From Rhodoferax sp. (lineage in GTDB: Bacteria; Pseudomonadota; Gammaproteobacteria; Burkholderiales; Burkholderiaceae_C): 7,302 nt of DNA. Below the pieces are notes generated by a model. The model was not told the origin of the DNA. It saw nothing but the letters and a program-made list of their open reading frames with translations, and searched no databases. The translations under genes were made by a program, and so were the position numbers. The stretch covers positions 1 through 7,302 of the forward strand of contig JADGRK010000118.1 of the NCBI GenBank assembly GCA_017880985.1, given 5' to 3'. Shown in pieces: positions 1 to 6,218 of this stretch; within the stretch, counting starts at the first letter, position 1, and each line of letters opens with the position of its first letter.

Positions 1-2342
1 TGACCGGCGACGTTACCGGCGCCCTCATCATTGGCGTGATCGTGGTGATGAGTGTGACGCTGGACTTTGTCCAGGCTTACCGGGCCGGTCGCGCGGCTGA
101 ACGTCTGGCCTTGCAGGTGGCGGTGACGGCGACTGTCATGCGTGACGGCAAACCTTGTGAACTGCCTGTGACGGAGCTGGTGCCCGGCGATGTGGTGCTG
201 CTGTCGGCCGGCAAGCTGGTGCCGGCCGATGCGCGGCTGCTGGAAGCCGATGACTTCTTCGTCAACCAGGCGCAACTGACGGGCGAGCCTTACCCGGTAG
301 AAAAGAAGGCGCCAGCGCCGCAAGAAGCGCCCGCTCAGGCCACCCCGGCGCAAGCGGCTGCACCTGAGACCTGGGAACTGGAGGCGGTCGATGCGGTCTT
401 TATGGGCAGTTCCGTGGTCAGCGGCTCGGCGCGCGTGCAGCTGGGGCGCACCGGCAGCGCCTCCGCCCTGGGGCAAATAGCCGTCAGTCTCGCAGACAAG
501 GCACCACCCACCGCCTTCGAGATTGGCACCCGCCACTTTGGCATGCTCATCATGCGCCTGACGCTGATGCTGGTGCTGTTCACCTTGCTGGTCAACGTCG
601 CCTTTCATCGCTCACTGCTGGAATCCTTCCTGTTTGCCGTGGCGCTGGCGGTCGGACTGACGCCCGAGTTGTTGCCGATGGTGGTGTCGGTGACGCTGAC
701 GCGCGGCGCCCTGCGCATGGCGGTCCTGAAAGTGATTGTCAAGCGCCCTTCGGCCATTCAGGACATGGGTGCGATGGACGTGTTGTGCACCGACAAGACC
801 GGCACCCTGACCGAGGCCCGTATCCGGCTCGAGCGCCATGTCGATGCCGGCGGTCAGGACGATCCGCACGTTTTGGAGCTGGCCTATCTCAACAGCTTTT
901 TCGAGAGTGGCCTGAAAAGCCCGCTTGACGACGCCATCCTGAAACACTCGGAAATCGATGTCACGGGCTGGAGCAAGATCGACGAGGTGCCGTTTGATTT
1001 CGAGCGCCGTCGCGTGTCGGTGCTGGTGGAGCGCGGCGCGGCGCGCCGGCTGGTGGTCAAGGGCGCACCCGAAGATATTGTGCGTTTGTGCACGCACTAC
1101 CAGGACAGTGCGGACGCCAGCGTGGTCCTCGATGACACGGTGCGCAAGCGCATAGACGCCTTGTTTGACAGTCTGGGGCGAGAAGGCTTCCGGGTACTGG
1201 GCATCGCCTGGCGCGACGTGGCAATTGATCACCCGCACGCTGTCGTGTCAGACGAGAGTGAACTCGTGTTCGCGGGTTTCGCGGCCTTTCTGGACCCGCC
1301 CAAAGCCAGTGCCGGCGAGGCCCTGAAAGCCATGGCGGCCAGCGGCGTAGCGGTCAAAATCGTGACCGGTGACAACGAGCTGGTGACGCGCCATGTCTGC
1401 ACCGAGCTGGGTGTGGCCATCGATGGCGTGTTGACCGGCACCGAGGTGACCGCCATGAATGACGACGCGCTGCGGGCGCGGGCGGAAGGCGTCAACCTGT
1501 TTTGCCGGGTCAACCCGGCGCAGAAAAACCGCATCATCCTGGCCCTCAAGGCGCGTGGCCATGTGGTGGGTTATCTTGGCGACGGCATCAATGACGCGCC
1601 CTCGCTGCACACCGCCGATGTCGGCATCTCGGTTGAGGGTGCGGTGGACGTGGCCAAGCAGGCCGCTGCCATGATCCTGCTGGAGAACGACCTGATGGTG
1701 CTGCACAAAGGCATCCTGGAAGGCCGTCGCACTTTTGGCAATGTGATGAAGTACATCATGATGGCCACCAGCTCCAACTTTGGCAATATGTTCAGCATGG
1801 CGGCCGCGACCCTGTTTTTGCCTTTTCTGCCCATGTTGCCGCTACAGATTTTGCTCAACAACCTGCTCTATGACGTGTCGGAAATAACCCTGCCGCTGGA
1901 CAATGTGGACGACGAGGACCTGGCGCAACCGAAACGCTGGGACATGACCTTCATCCGCAATTTCATGCTGACCATCGGGCCGATCAGTTCGCTGTTTGAT
2001 TTTTTGACGTTCTACCTGCTACTCAGCCTGTTCAACGCGCACGAGTCCCTGTTTCGCACCGGCTGGTTTGTGGAATCGATCGCGACACAGGTGCTGGTGA
2101 TCTTTGTCATTCGGACCCGACGCAATCCGCTGCGCAGTCATCCCAACCGCTGGCTGGTGCTGACGTCTTTGGCGGTGGTCGTCACCGCCATGCTGTTGCC
2201 ATTCACACCGCTGGCACCTTATCTGGGTTTTACGCCGTTGCCACTGTCCTTTTTTGGGCTGCTGGTGGTGTTGTTGATTTCGTATTTATTGATGGTTGAG
2301 GTGGGCAAGCAATGGTTTTACAAACGGCTGATGAAGGCTTGA
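1..2342 (+). CDS. mgtA: Mg2+-importing P-type ATPase (P3B, MgtA type), 5' truncated
   Basis: Inner-membrane pump that uses ATP hydrolysis to bring Mg2+ into the cytoplasm. The frame is open from position 3 to the TGA at 2340-2342, so the N-terminus and M1 lie outside the window; 779 residues are visible, against about 900 for the family. Counting from the codon at position 3: the end of M2 (1-20), an actuator loop with TGEP (93-96), M3 (about 178-200), M4 with VGLTPELLPM (E222), the phosphorylation site DKTGT (D264), the nucleotide-binding KGAPED (K353), TGDN (455), GDGIND (D527-D531) and M5-M10 (about 582-775). The M6-side stretch NNLLYDVSEITLPLD and FRTGWFVES are hallmarks of MgtA/MgtB rather than Ca2+ or heavy-metal pumps. 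TGEP replaces the usual TGES but keeps the catalytic Glu. An Ala/Pro-rich insert (about 100-122) sits in the actuator domain. The 3' end overlaps the next ATPase gene. Any Mg2+-sensing leader would be upstream and cannot be seen. Confidence 0.93.
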   Translation, partial: TGDVTGALIIGVIVVMSVTLDFVQAYRAGRAAERLALQVAVTATVMRDGKPCELPVTELVPGDVVLLSAGKLVPADARLLEADDFFVNQAQLTGEPYPVEKKAPAPQEAPAQATPAQAAAPETWELEAVDAVFMGSSVVSGSARVQLGRTGSASALGQIAVSLADKAPPTAFEIGTRHFGMLIMRLTLMLVLFTLLVNVAFHRSLLESFLFAVALAVGLTPELLPMVVSVTLTRGALRMAVLKVIVKRPSAIQDMGAMDVLCTDKTGTLTEARIRLERHVDAGGQDDPHVLELAYLNSFFESGLKSPLDDAILKHSEIDVTGWSKIDEVPFDFERRRVSVLVERGAARRLVVKGAPEDIVRLCTHYQDSADASVVLDDTVRKRIDALFDSLGREGFRVLGIAWRDVAIDHPHAVVSDESELVFAGFAAFLDPPKASAGEALKAMAASGVAVKIVTGDNELVTRHVCTELGVAIDGVLTGTEVTAMNDDALRARAEGVNLFCRVNPAQKNRIILALKARGHVVGYLGDGINDAPSLHTADVGISVEGAVDVAKQAAAMILLENDLMVLHKGILEGRRTFGNVMKYIMMATSSNFGNMFSMAAATLFLPFLPMLPLQILLNNLLYDVSEITLPLDNVDDEDLAQPKRWDMTFIRNFMLTIGPISSLFDFLTFYLLLSLFNAHESLFRTGWFVESIATQVLVIFVIRTRRNPLRSHPNRWLVLTSLAVVVTAMLLPFTPLAPYLGFTPLPLSFFGLLVVLLISYLLMVEVGKQWFYKRLMKA
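2298..2304 (+). promoter_or_regulatory. Shine-Dalgarno site of the second ATPase gene
   Basis: GAGGTGG lies inside the 3' end of mgtA and 7 bases before the ATG at 2312. It supports that ATG as the start and means the second pump is translated from within the coding sequence of the first. Confidence 0.6.
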
Positions 2343-4963
2343 GTGCCGCGCAAGCTGCCCAGCGTCTGATCGAGGATGGCCCCAACGCCCTGCCCGGCGA
2401 TCAACGCCGCACGCTCCTGAAAATCGTCCTCGAAACCCTGCACGAGCCAATGTTCGCGTTGTTGCTGGTGGCGGGCCTGCTCTACCTTGTTTTGGGGGAC
2501 TTGCAGGAAGGTTTGATTTTGTTTGGCCTGGTGCTGGTCGTATTGGCCCTGACGCTGTATCAGGAGGGCAAGACCGAGCGGGCGATCGAGTCACTGCGCG
2601 ATCTCACCAGCCCGCGCGCGCTGGTCATTCGCGACGGGCAGCCGTTGCGCATCGCGGGCAGTGAGGTGGTGCGTGGCGATATTTTGATCCTGGCTGAGGG
2701 CGACCGCATTGCCGCAGACGCTGTTCTGATCAGCGGCACCGAGATACAGGTGGATGAGTCGCTGTTGACTGGCGAGCCGGTGCCGGTGGATAAGGTGGTG
2801 CCAGCCAGCCCGGCTGACGACGGCCTGGCAGCTTTGTTTTCGGGCACGCTGCTGGTCAAGGGCCACGGCATTGCGCGCGTCAGCGCGACCGGCGCGCGCA
2901 GCGAAATTGGCCGCATCGGCACGGCGCTTGAGCGCTTGACCAGCGAGCCCTCGCCCCTTAAAAAACAAACCGCCCGAATGGTCAAGGTGCTGGCCTTCGT
3001 TGCCTTGGCGGCCAGCCTGTCTTTGATCGCAGCATTTGGTTTGATGCGTGACGATTGGCTGGCGGCGCTGCTGGCCGGTATCGCGCTGGCCATGGCCTTG
3101 CTGCCGCAGGAGTTCACCGTGGTGCTCACGGTGATTCCGGCTTTGGGCGCCTGGCGCTTGTCAAAACAAAACGTGTTGACCCGACGCATCGCCGCCATCG
3201 AGACGCTGGGTGCCACGTCGGTACTGTGTGTCGATAAAACCGGCACGTTGACCGAGAACCGCATGACCGTCGCCGAGTTGTATGTACAGCCTGCCAGCGA
3301 GTCCGCCCGGGCGGAGCGCCGTGCGAACGGCGACGGCGGCGCCGACGATGCCATCCAAGATGCGCCGGGTGAGAGCTTGTCGATTGACTACGCCGTCACG
3401 TCAGAATTGCCCGAGAGTTTTCACACGCTGGTGGAGTTCTCCATTCTGGCCAGCGCGGCCGACCCGTTTGATCCGATGGAAAAAGCCTTTCACCGGCTGG
3501 GCCAGCATGTTCTGCAAGACACCGAGCACCTGCACCACGACTGGACCCTGATGCAGGAATATGGCCTGACACCTGAGCTACGCGCCATGTCACACGTCTG
3601 GCGGGCTCGCCAAGGCGAGGAGCATGTGGTGGCCGCCAAGGGCGCACCCGAGGCCATCGTCGACCTGTGTCATCTGGACGCGGTCGCCCAAGCCTGCGTT
3701 GCGACTGCGGTGGACGCCATGGCGGCCAAAGGTCTGCGCGTTCTGGGCGTTGCCCAGGCCCGATTTAGCGGCGAACAGCTGCCCGCCATCGAGCACGATT
3801 TTGAGTTTGAGTTCATCGGCTTGCTGGGGCTGGCCGACCCGTTGCGCGCCGAGATCCCTGACGCGCTGGCCGAGTGCCGCAGCGCTGGCATTCGCGTGGT
3901 GATGATCACCGGTGACTACCCCGCCACGGCTAGCGCCATTGCAGCGCAAGCCAAGCTGGAGTTGGATGCGGACCGCAGCCCTCACCCCAGCCCTCTCCCA
4001 GAGGTGGGGGGAGTCAACACGCGACTATTAACCGGCGACGCCATGGCCGCCATGAGCGACGCCGAACTGCAGATACGCATGCAAACCGTCAGCATCTGTG
4101 CCCGCATTGCACCCGAGCAAAAGCTGCGCATCGTGCAGGCGCTCAAAGCCAATGGCGAGGTGGTGGCCATGACCGGCGACGGCGTCAACGATGCCCCGGC
4201 CCTGAAAGCCGCCCACGTTGGCGTCGCCATGGGTGGGCGCGGCACCGATGTGGCGCGCGAGGCGGCCTCGCTGGTGTTGCTGGACGATAACTTTGCCTCG
4301 ATCGTGCGCGCGGTGCGGCTGGGGCGGCGCATTTTTGACAACCTGCGCAAATCCATGTCCTATATCCTGGCGGTGCATGTGCCGATCGCTGGCATGGCGC
4401 TGCTGCCGGTGCTGCTGGGTTGGCCGGTGGCGCTGTTCCCGCTGCACATCGCGTTTCTGGAGCTGGTGATCGACCCGGCCTGTTCCATGGTGTTTGAGAA
4501 TGAGCCGTCAGAGGCGGATGTGATGCAACGCGCGCCGCGTGATATCAACACCCCGCTGTTTGCCGGCATGACGCTGGTGATGGCCTTGTTGCAAGGGCTG
4601 GGCGCGCTGGCGGTGGTCCTGGCGGCCACGGTTTGGGGGGCGGGTCATTTGACCGGCGGCGCGGCGCGAGCGCTTTCCTTTGCCACGCTGGTGTGCACCA
4701 ATCTGGCGCTGATTTTTTCCAACCGCAGCCGGGCCGGGTCGCTCTGGGCTTCTCTGCGCGTGCCCAACCGCACGCTGTGGCTGGTGGTAGGGGCCGCGTT
4801 GACCCTGTTGACGTTGGCCCTGTATGTCCCTTGGCTGGCGCGCCTGTTTGTGTTTGAGCCGCTGCCCCTGCCTTTTTTGGGCGCTACGCTTGGCTTGGGG
4901 CTGGCCAGTGTGTTGTGGTTTGAAGCGATCAAATTCACTCGCCGCCTGAAACCAGCTTCTTGA
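2312..4963 (+). CDS. P2-like cation-translocating P-type ATPase (HAD-IC family), ion unknown
   Basis: Complete 883-residue membrane cation pump. In order: cation-ATPase N-terminal motif GLSAAQAAQRL (9-19), M1-M2 (about 47-83), actuator loop TGEP (153-156), M3 (about 226-243), M4 with LLPQEFTVVLTV (264-275), phosphorylation site DKTGT (D308), nucleotide-binding KGAPEA (K443), TGD (533-535), TGDGVNDAP (D623, D627), M5-M6 (about 684-726) with FLELVIDPAC (E717, D721), and M7-M10 to about 877. All catalytic-cycle motifs are intact, so it should be active. The layout resembles Ca2+/cation P2 ATPases, but M6 has E...D where SERCA has N..TD, and M4 has Gln266 after the conserved Pro, so Ca2+ cannot be assumed. 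A loop in the P domain (556-568) is encoded by a REP-like repeat. The start is chosen for its Shine-Dalgarno site and because GLSAAQ normally lies near the N-terminus. It overlaps mgtA by 31 bases, which implies co-transcription. Class is confident; substrate is not. Confidence 0.92.
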   Translation: MVLQTADEGLSAAQAAQRLIEDGPNALPGDQRRTLLKIVLETLHEPMFALLLVAGLLYLVLGDLQEGLILFGLVLVVLALTLYQEGKTERAIESLRDLTSPRALVIRDGQPLRIAGSEVVRGDILILAEGDRIAADAVLISGTEIQVDESLLTGEPVPVDKVVPASPADDGLAALFSGTLLVKGHGIARVSATGARSEIGRIGTALERLTSEPSPLKKQTARMVKVLAFVALAASLSLIAAFGLMRDDWLAALLAGIALAMALLPQEFTVVLTVIPALGAWRLSKQNVLTRRIAAIETLGATSVLCVDKTGTLTENRMTVAELYVQPASESARAERRANGDGGADDAIQDAPGESLSIDYAVTSELPESFHTLVEFSILASAADPFDPMEKAFHRLGQHVLQDTEHLHHDWTLMQEYGLTPELRAMSHVWRARQGEEHVVAAKGAPEAIVDLCHLDAVAQACVATAVDAMAAKGLRVLGVAQARFSGEQLPAIEHDFEFEFIGLLGLADPLRAEIPDALAECRSAGIRVVMITGDYPATASAIAAQAKLELDADRSPHPSPLPEVGGVNTRLLTGDAMAAMSDAELQIRMQTVSICARIAPEQKLRIVQALKANGEVVAMTGDGVNDAPALKAAHVGVAMGGRGTDVAREAASLVLLDDNFASIVRAVRLGRRIFDNLRKSMSYILAVHVPIAGMALLPVLLGWPVALFPLHIAFLELVIDPACSMVFENEPSEADVMQRAPRDINTPLFAGMTLVMALLQGLGALAVVLAATVWGAGHLTGGAARALSFATLVCTNLALIFSNRSRAGSLWASLRVPNRTLWLVVGAALTLLTLALYVPWLARLFVFEPLPLPFLGATLGLGLASVLWFEAIKFTRRLKPAS
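3979..4013 (+). repeat. REP-like palindromic repeat inserted in frame in a coding region
   Basis: CCCTCACCCCAGCCCTCTCC, continuing through CAGAGG to a G-rich arm, resembles the widespread proteobacterial repeat that reads CTCACCCCAGCCCTCTCCC and translates as PHPSPLPEGEG-type peptide. Here it gives SPHPSPLPEVGG (residues 556-567 of the second ATPase). A 7-pair hairpin can form between CTCTCCC (3993-3999) and GGGGGAG (4007-4013), with one G-U pair and a 7-base loop. The right arm has diverged (GTGGGGGGAG rather than the expected GGGAGAGGG). The reading frame is kept. Family identity is from memory of the motif. Confidence 0.65.
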
Positions 4964-4969
4964 TATATT

Positions 4970-4999
4970 TTGACGATTCATCCCATATGGCACCATAAT
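4970..4999 (+). promoter_or_regulatory. Predicted sigma70 promoter of the toxin-antitoxin operon
   Basis: TTGACG (4970-4975, 5 of 6 matches to TTGACA) and CATAAT (4994-4999, 5 of 6 matches to TATAAT) are separated by 18 bases. The -35 box begins six bases after the stop of the ATPase gene, and no terminator hairpin is seen between them, so the TA pair may also receive read-through from the pump operon. Transcription would start near 5006, leaving a leader of about 20 bases. Confidence 0.6.
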
Positions 5000-5019
5000 G
5001 GAACTTGCAGCCATTTTGG
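4983..5019 (+). promoter_or_regulatory. Putative operator: three CCAT...TGG boxes
   Basis: Three short, two-fold-symmetric boxes lie in a row: CCATATGG (4983-4990, a perfect palindrome), CCATAATGG (4993-5001) and CCATTTTGG (5011-5019). The second covers the -10 element, the first lies in the spacer, and the third ends in the Shine-Dalgarno site. Ribbon-helix-helix antitoxins are known to repress their own promoters by binding short inverted repeats cooperatively, and this arrangement fits that. The link to this antitoxin is inferred. Confidence 0.5.
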
Positions 5020-5021
5020 AG
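5018..5021 (+). promoter_or_regulatory. Shine-Dalgarno site of the antitoxin gene
   Basis: GGAG lies five bases before the ATG at 5027. It selects that ATG over an upstream TTG at 4970, which lies inside the promoter and would add 19 residues before the conserved MPNLSIKDVP start. Confidence 0.6.
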
Positions 5022-5026
5022 CCACT

Positions 5027-5401
5027 ATGCCAAATCTTTCAATCAAAGACGTGCCAGAAGCTTGGGCGCAAGCCCTGCGCTTGCGCGCCGCACGCAACCA
5101 CCGCTCGCTGCAAGGCGAGTTGATGGTGTTGATCCAGAGCGCTGTCGAACCGGAATCAGGTGCGAGCGCCAACCTGATACTAGGTAAGGGGTCTCAAGCG
5201 CCATTTGTCGGCGACCAGACATCGGCACAGCGCCGCAGCACCGTCGTTGGTTTTGACAGATTTGGCAACCCGATCCTTCGGCAAGGCTGGAAAACAGTAG
5301 AGCAAGTGGTGGCAGAGCTCAAAGCAAAATACCCCAATGGACCGGTACCAGGGCAAGGCTCAAGCATTGACATGATTCGTGAAGACCGGGACAGCCGGTG
5401 A
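5027..5401 (+). CDS. FitA/VapB-type ribbon-helix-helix antitoxin
   Basis: 124-residue antitoxin of a type II TA system. It should dimerise, bind its own promoter through an N-terminal ribbon-helix-helix and block the PIN toxin with its C-terminus. The N-terminus NLSIKDVPEAWAQALRLRAA (3-22) followed by RNHRSLQGELMVLI is the typical FitA-like RHH: a short beta strand, then two helices with the SLQGEL turn. The C-terminus SSIDMIREDRDSR (112-124) resembles the toxin-binding tail of FitA-like proteins, where an Arg enters the nuclease active site. Between them lies a longer middle (about 45-110), including VGFDRFGNPI and a predicted helix WKTVEQVVAELKAKY. This makes it longer than the roughly 80-residue classical FitA. 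Its TGA overlaps the toxin's GTG start. It is probably autoregulated through the boxes just upstream. Confidence 0.85.
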   Translation: MPNLSIKDVPEAWAQALRLRAARNHRSLQGELMVLIQSAVEPESGASANLILGKGSQAPFVGDQTSAQRRSTVVGFDRFGNPILRQGWKTVEQVVAELKAKYPNGPVPGQGSSIDMIREDRDSR

Positions 5402-5853
5402 GCGCACTCTCGACGGCATTGCCTGCCTGCCCCACGTTGTACCTGGCCGAGCCACCCGCGCTGTATCTGGTGCGACCGCCTTTGGTGGTCGATTGCAGTG
5501 CGCTGGCAGGCATTGTGTTTCAGGAATCTTGGCAACAGAAGGCGCAGCAAAGCATTGCCGGGCACGCCTTGCATGCGCCCAGCCTGCTCCCGTATGAGAT
5601 CGCCAGTGTGACCGTCAAAAAGCTGCGCCGCGGCGAGGCACACGCTAGCGACGGCCTGGCACAGGTTCTGGACATGGACATTGAATTGCATGAGGTCGAT
5701 GCGCAGGCGGTGTGCGCGCTGGCCATGCAGTACCAACTCAGTGCCTATGATGCTGCTTACCTCTGGCTGGCTGCCGAACTCAAAGCGCCGCTGGCCACCT
5801 TTAACGAAAAACTGGCTACTGCGGCGCAAACGCACTTGAGTCAATTGCCTTGA
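5398..5853 (+). CDS. PIN-domain ribonuclease toxin (VapC/FitB type)
   Basis: 151-residue toxin, a Mg2+-dependent endoribonuclease by family. PIN acidic residues are visible: D32 in VVDCSALA, E67 in LLPYEIAS and D118 in LSAYDAAYLWLA. The fourth position, usually Asp in a T-[FR]-D motif, is Asn here (LATFNEKLA, N136) with E137 beside it. The core starts at about residue 29. It is preceded by a roughly 28-residue extension containing a duplicated LYLxxPP motif, whereas classical PIN toxins have the first Asp near residue 5. The start is the GTG at 5398, which overlaps the antitoxin stop (GTGA) and implies translational coupling; a second GTG at 5470 would give a conventional-length toxin. Order (antitoxin then toxin) and overlap are typical for the class. 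The target RNA cannot be inferred. Confidence 0.86.
   Translation: MSALSTALPACPTLYLAEPPALYLVRPPLVVDCSALAGIVFQESWQQKAQQSIAGHALHAPSLLPYEIASVTVKKLRRGEAHASDGLAQVLDMDIELHEVDAQAVCALAMQYQLSAYDAAYLWLAAELKAPLATFNEKLATAAQTHLSQLP
5437..5484 (+). repeat. 24-base imperfect tandem duplication in the toxin's N-terminal extension
   Basis: Two adjacent 24-base units encode LYLAEPPA (residues 14-21) and LYLVRPPL (22-29). The two units differ in several bases, so any duplication is old. They sit directly before the first PIN strand. Confidence 0.5.
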
Positions 5854-5855
5854 TC

Positions 5856-5869
5856 CGCCCAATTGGGCG
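5856..5869. terminator. Perfect palindrome between converging genes, probable bidirectional terminator
   Basis: CGCCCAATTGGGCG is a perfect 14-base palindrome that folds as a 5-pair GC stem with an AATT loop. It lies 2 bases after the toxin stop and 13 bases beyond the end of cbpM. On the plus strand it is followed by CTTTGATC, and on the minus strand by only GATC. The U-tracts are therefore weak, and efficient intrinsic termination is uncertain. Confidence 0.45.
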
Positions 5870-5882
5870 CTTTGATCGACCC

Positions 5883-6218
5883 TCAGTCGTCGCCTGTCGC
5901 AGAAGCGTTTGCCGTGATTTGCGCCCGCAGCGTTTCAACTTCATCGAGCAATTGCAGCGCCAGCGCGGCCCCGGCCAGATTGATGCCGAGGTCGCGTTGC
6001 AGGCGCCAGGCGACTGCGGCGTGGCGTACCTGCAAACTGGTAAAGCGCCAGCGGTCGGGCGCACTGCCAGTCTCCGGTGCAATCACGCCTTCCTCGATCA
6101 GTTCAAGGATGAAGTCGGCCTCCATCGCGCAGCCACGGCTAAGCTCTTCCAGGCTGATATCGGTCTGATGTTCCAGGATGAAGCCGTTCAGCAGCGGCAG
6201 CGTGGTGGTGGTGTTCAT
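5883..6218 (-). CDS. cbpM: Chaperone modulator CbpM
   Basis: 111-residue cytoplasmic protein of the CbpM/MerR_2 family. In E. coli CbpM binds the J domain of CbpA, blocking its co-chaperone and DNA-binding activities. Visible here: a MerR-like N-terminal helix-turn-helix region (ISLEELSRGCAMEADFILEL, about 21-40) followed by IEEGVIAPE, then RFTSLQVRHAAVAWRLQRDL (about 58-77), the MerR-type second half, and a C-terminal helix INLAGAALALQLLDEVETL that starts near residue 79. Length is close to the E. coli protein (about 100 residues). It starts at the ATG of an ATGA overlap with the stop of cbpA, so the two are almost certainly co-transcribed and translationally coupled, matching their physical partnership. 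Confidence 0.9.
   Translation of the reverse strand: MNTTTTLPLLNGFILEHQTDISLEELSRGCAMEADFILELIEEGVIAPETGSAPDRWRFTSLQVRHAAVAWRLQRDLGINLAGAALALQLLDEVETLRAQITANASATGDD

Noticed and set aside
612..1238. Long open frame of 208 codons on the minus strand inside mgtA
   Set aside because: It is antisense to a clearly conserved catalytic region, has a His/Gln/Arg-rich composition typical of out-of-frame GC-rich DNA, and shows no recognisable domain.
2286..2342. Possibility that the two ATPase genes are one gene split by a frameshift
   Set aside because: Each protein has its own full set of TGE, DKTGT, KGAP and GDG-ND motifs, and the second has its own N-terminal domain and Shine-Dalgarno site. They are two separate genes.
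2560..3354. 264-codon minus-strand open frame inside the second ATPase
   Set aside because: It is Ser/Ala/Arg-rich with no domain and lies opposite intact ATPase motifs, so it is a shadow frame.
4970..5026. Upstream TTG start extending the antitoxin by 19 residues
   Set aside because: It would lie in the -35 box, lacks a Shine-Dalgarno site and precedes the conserved MPNLSIKDVP start.
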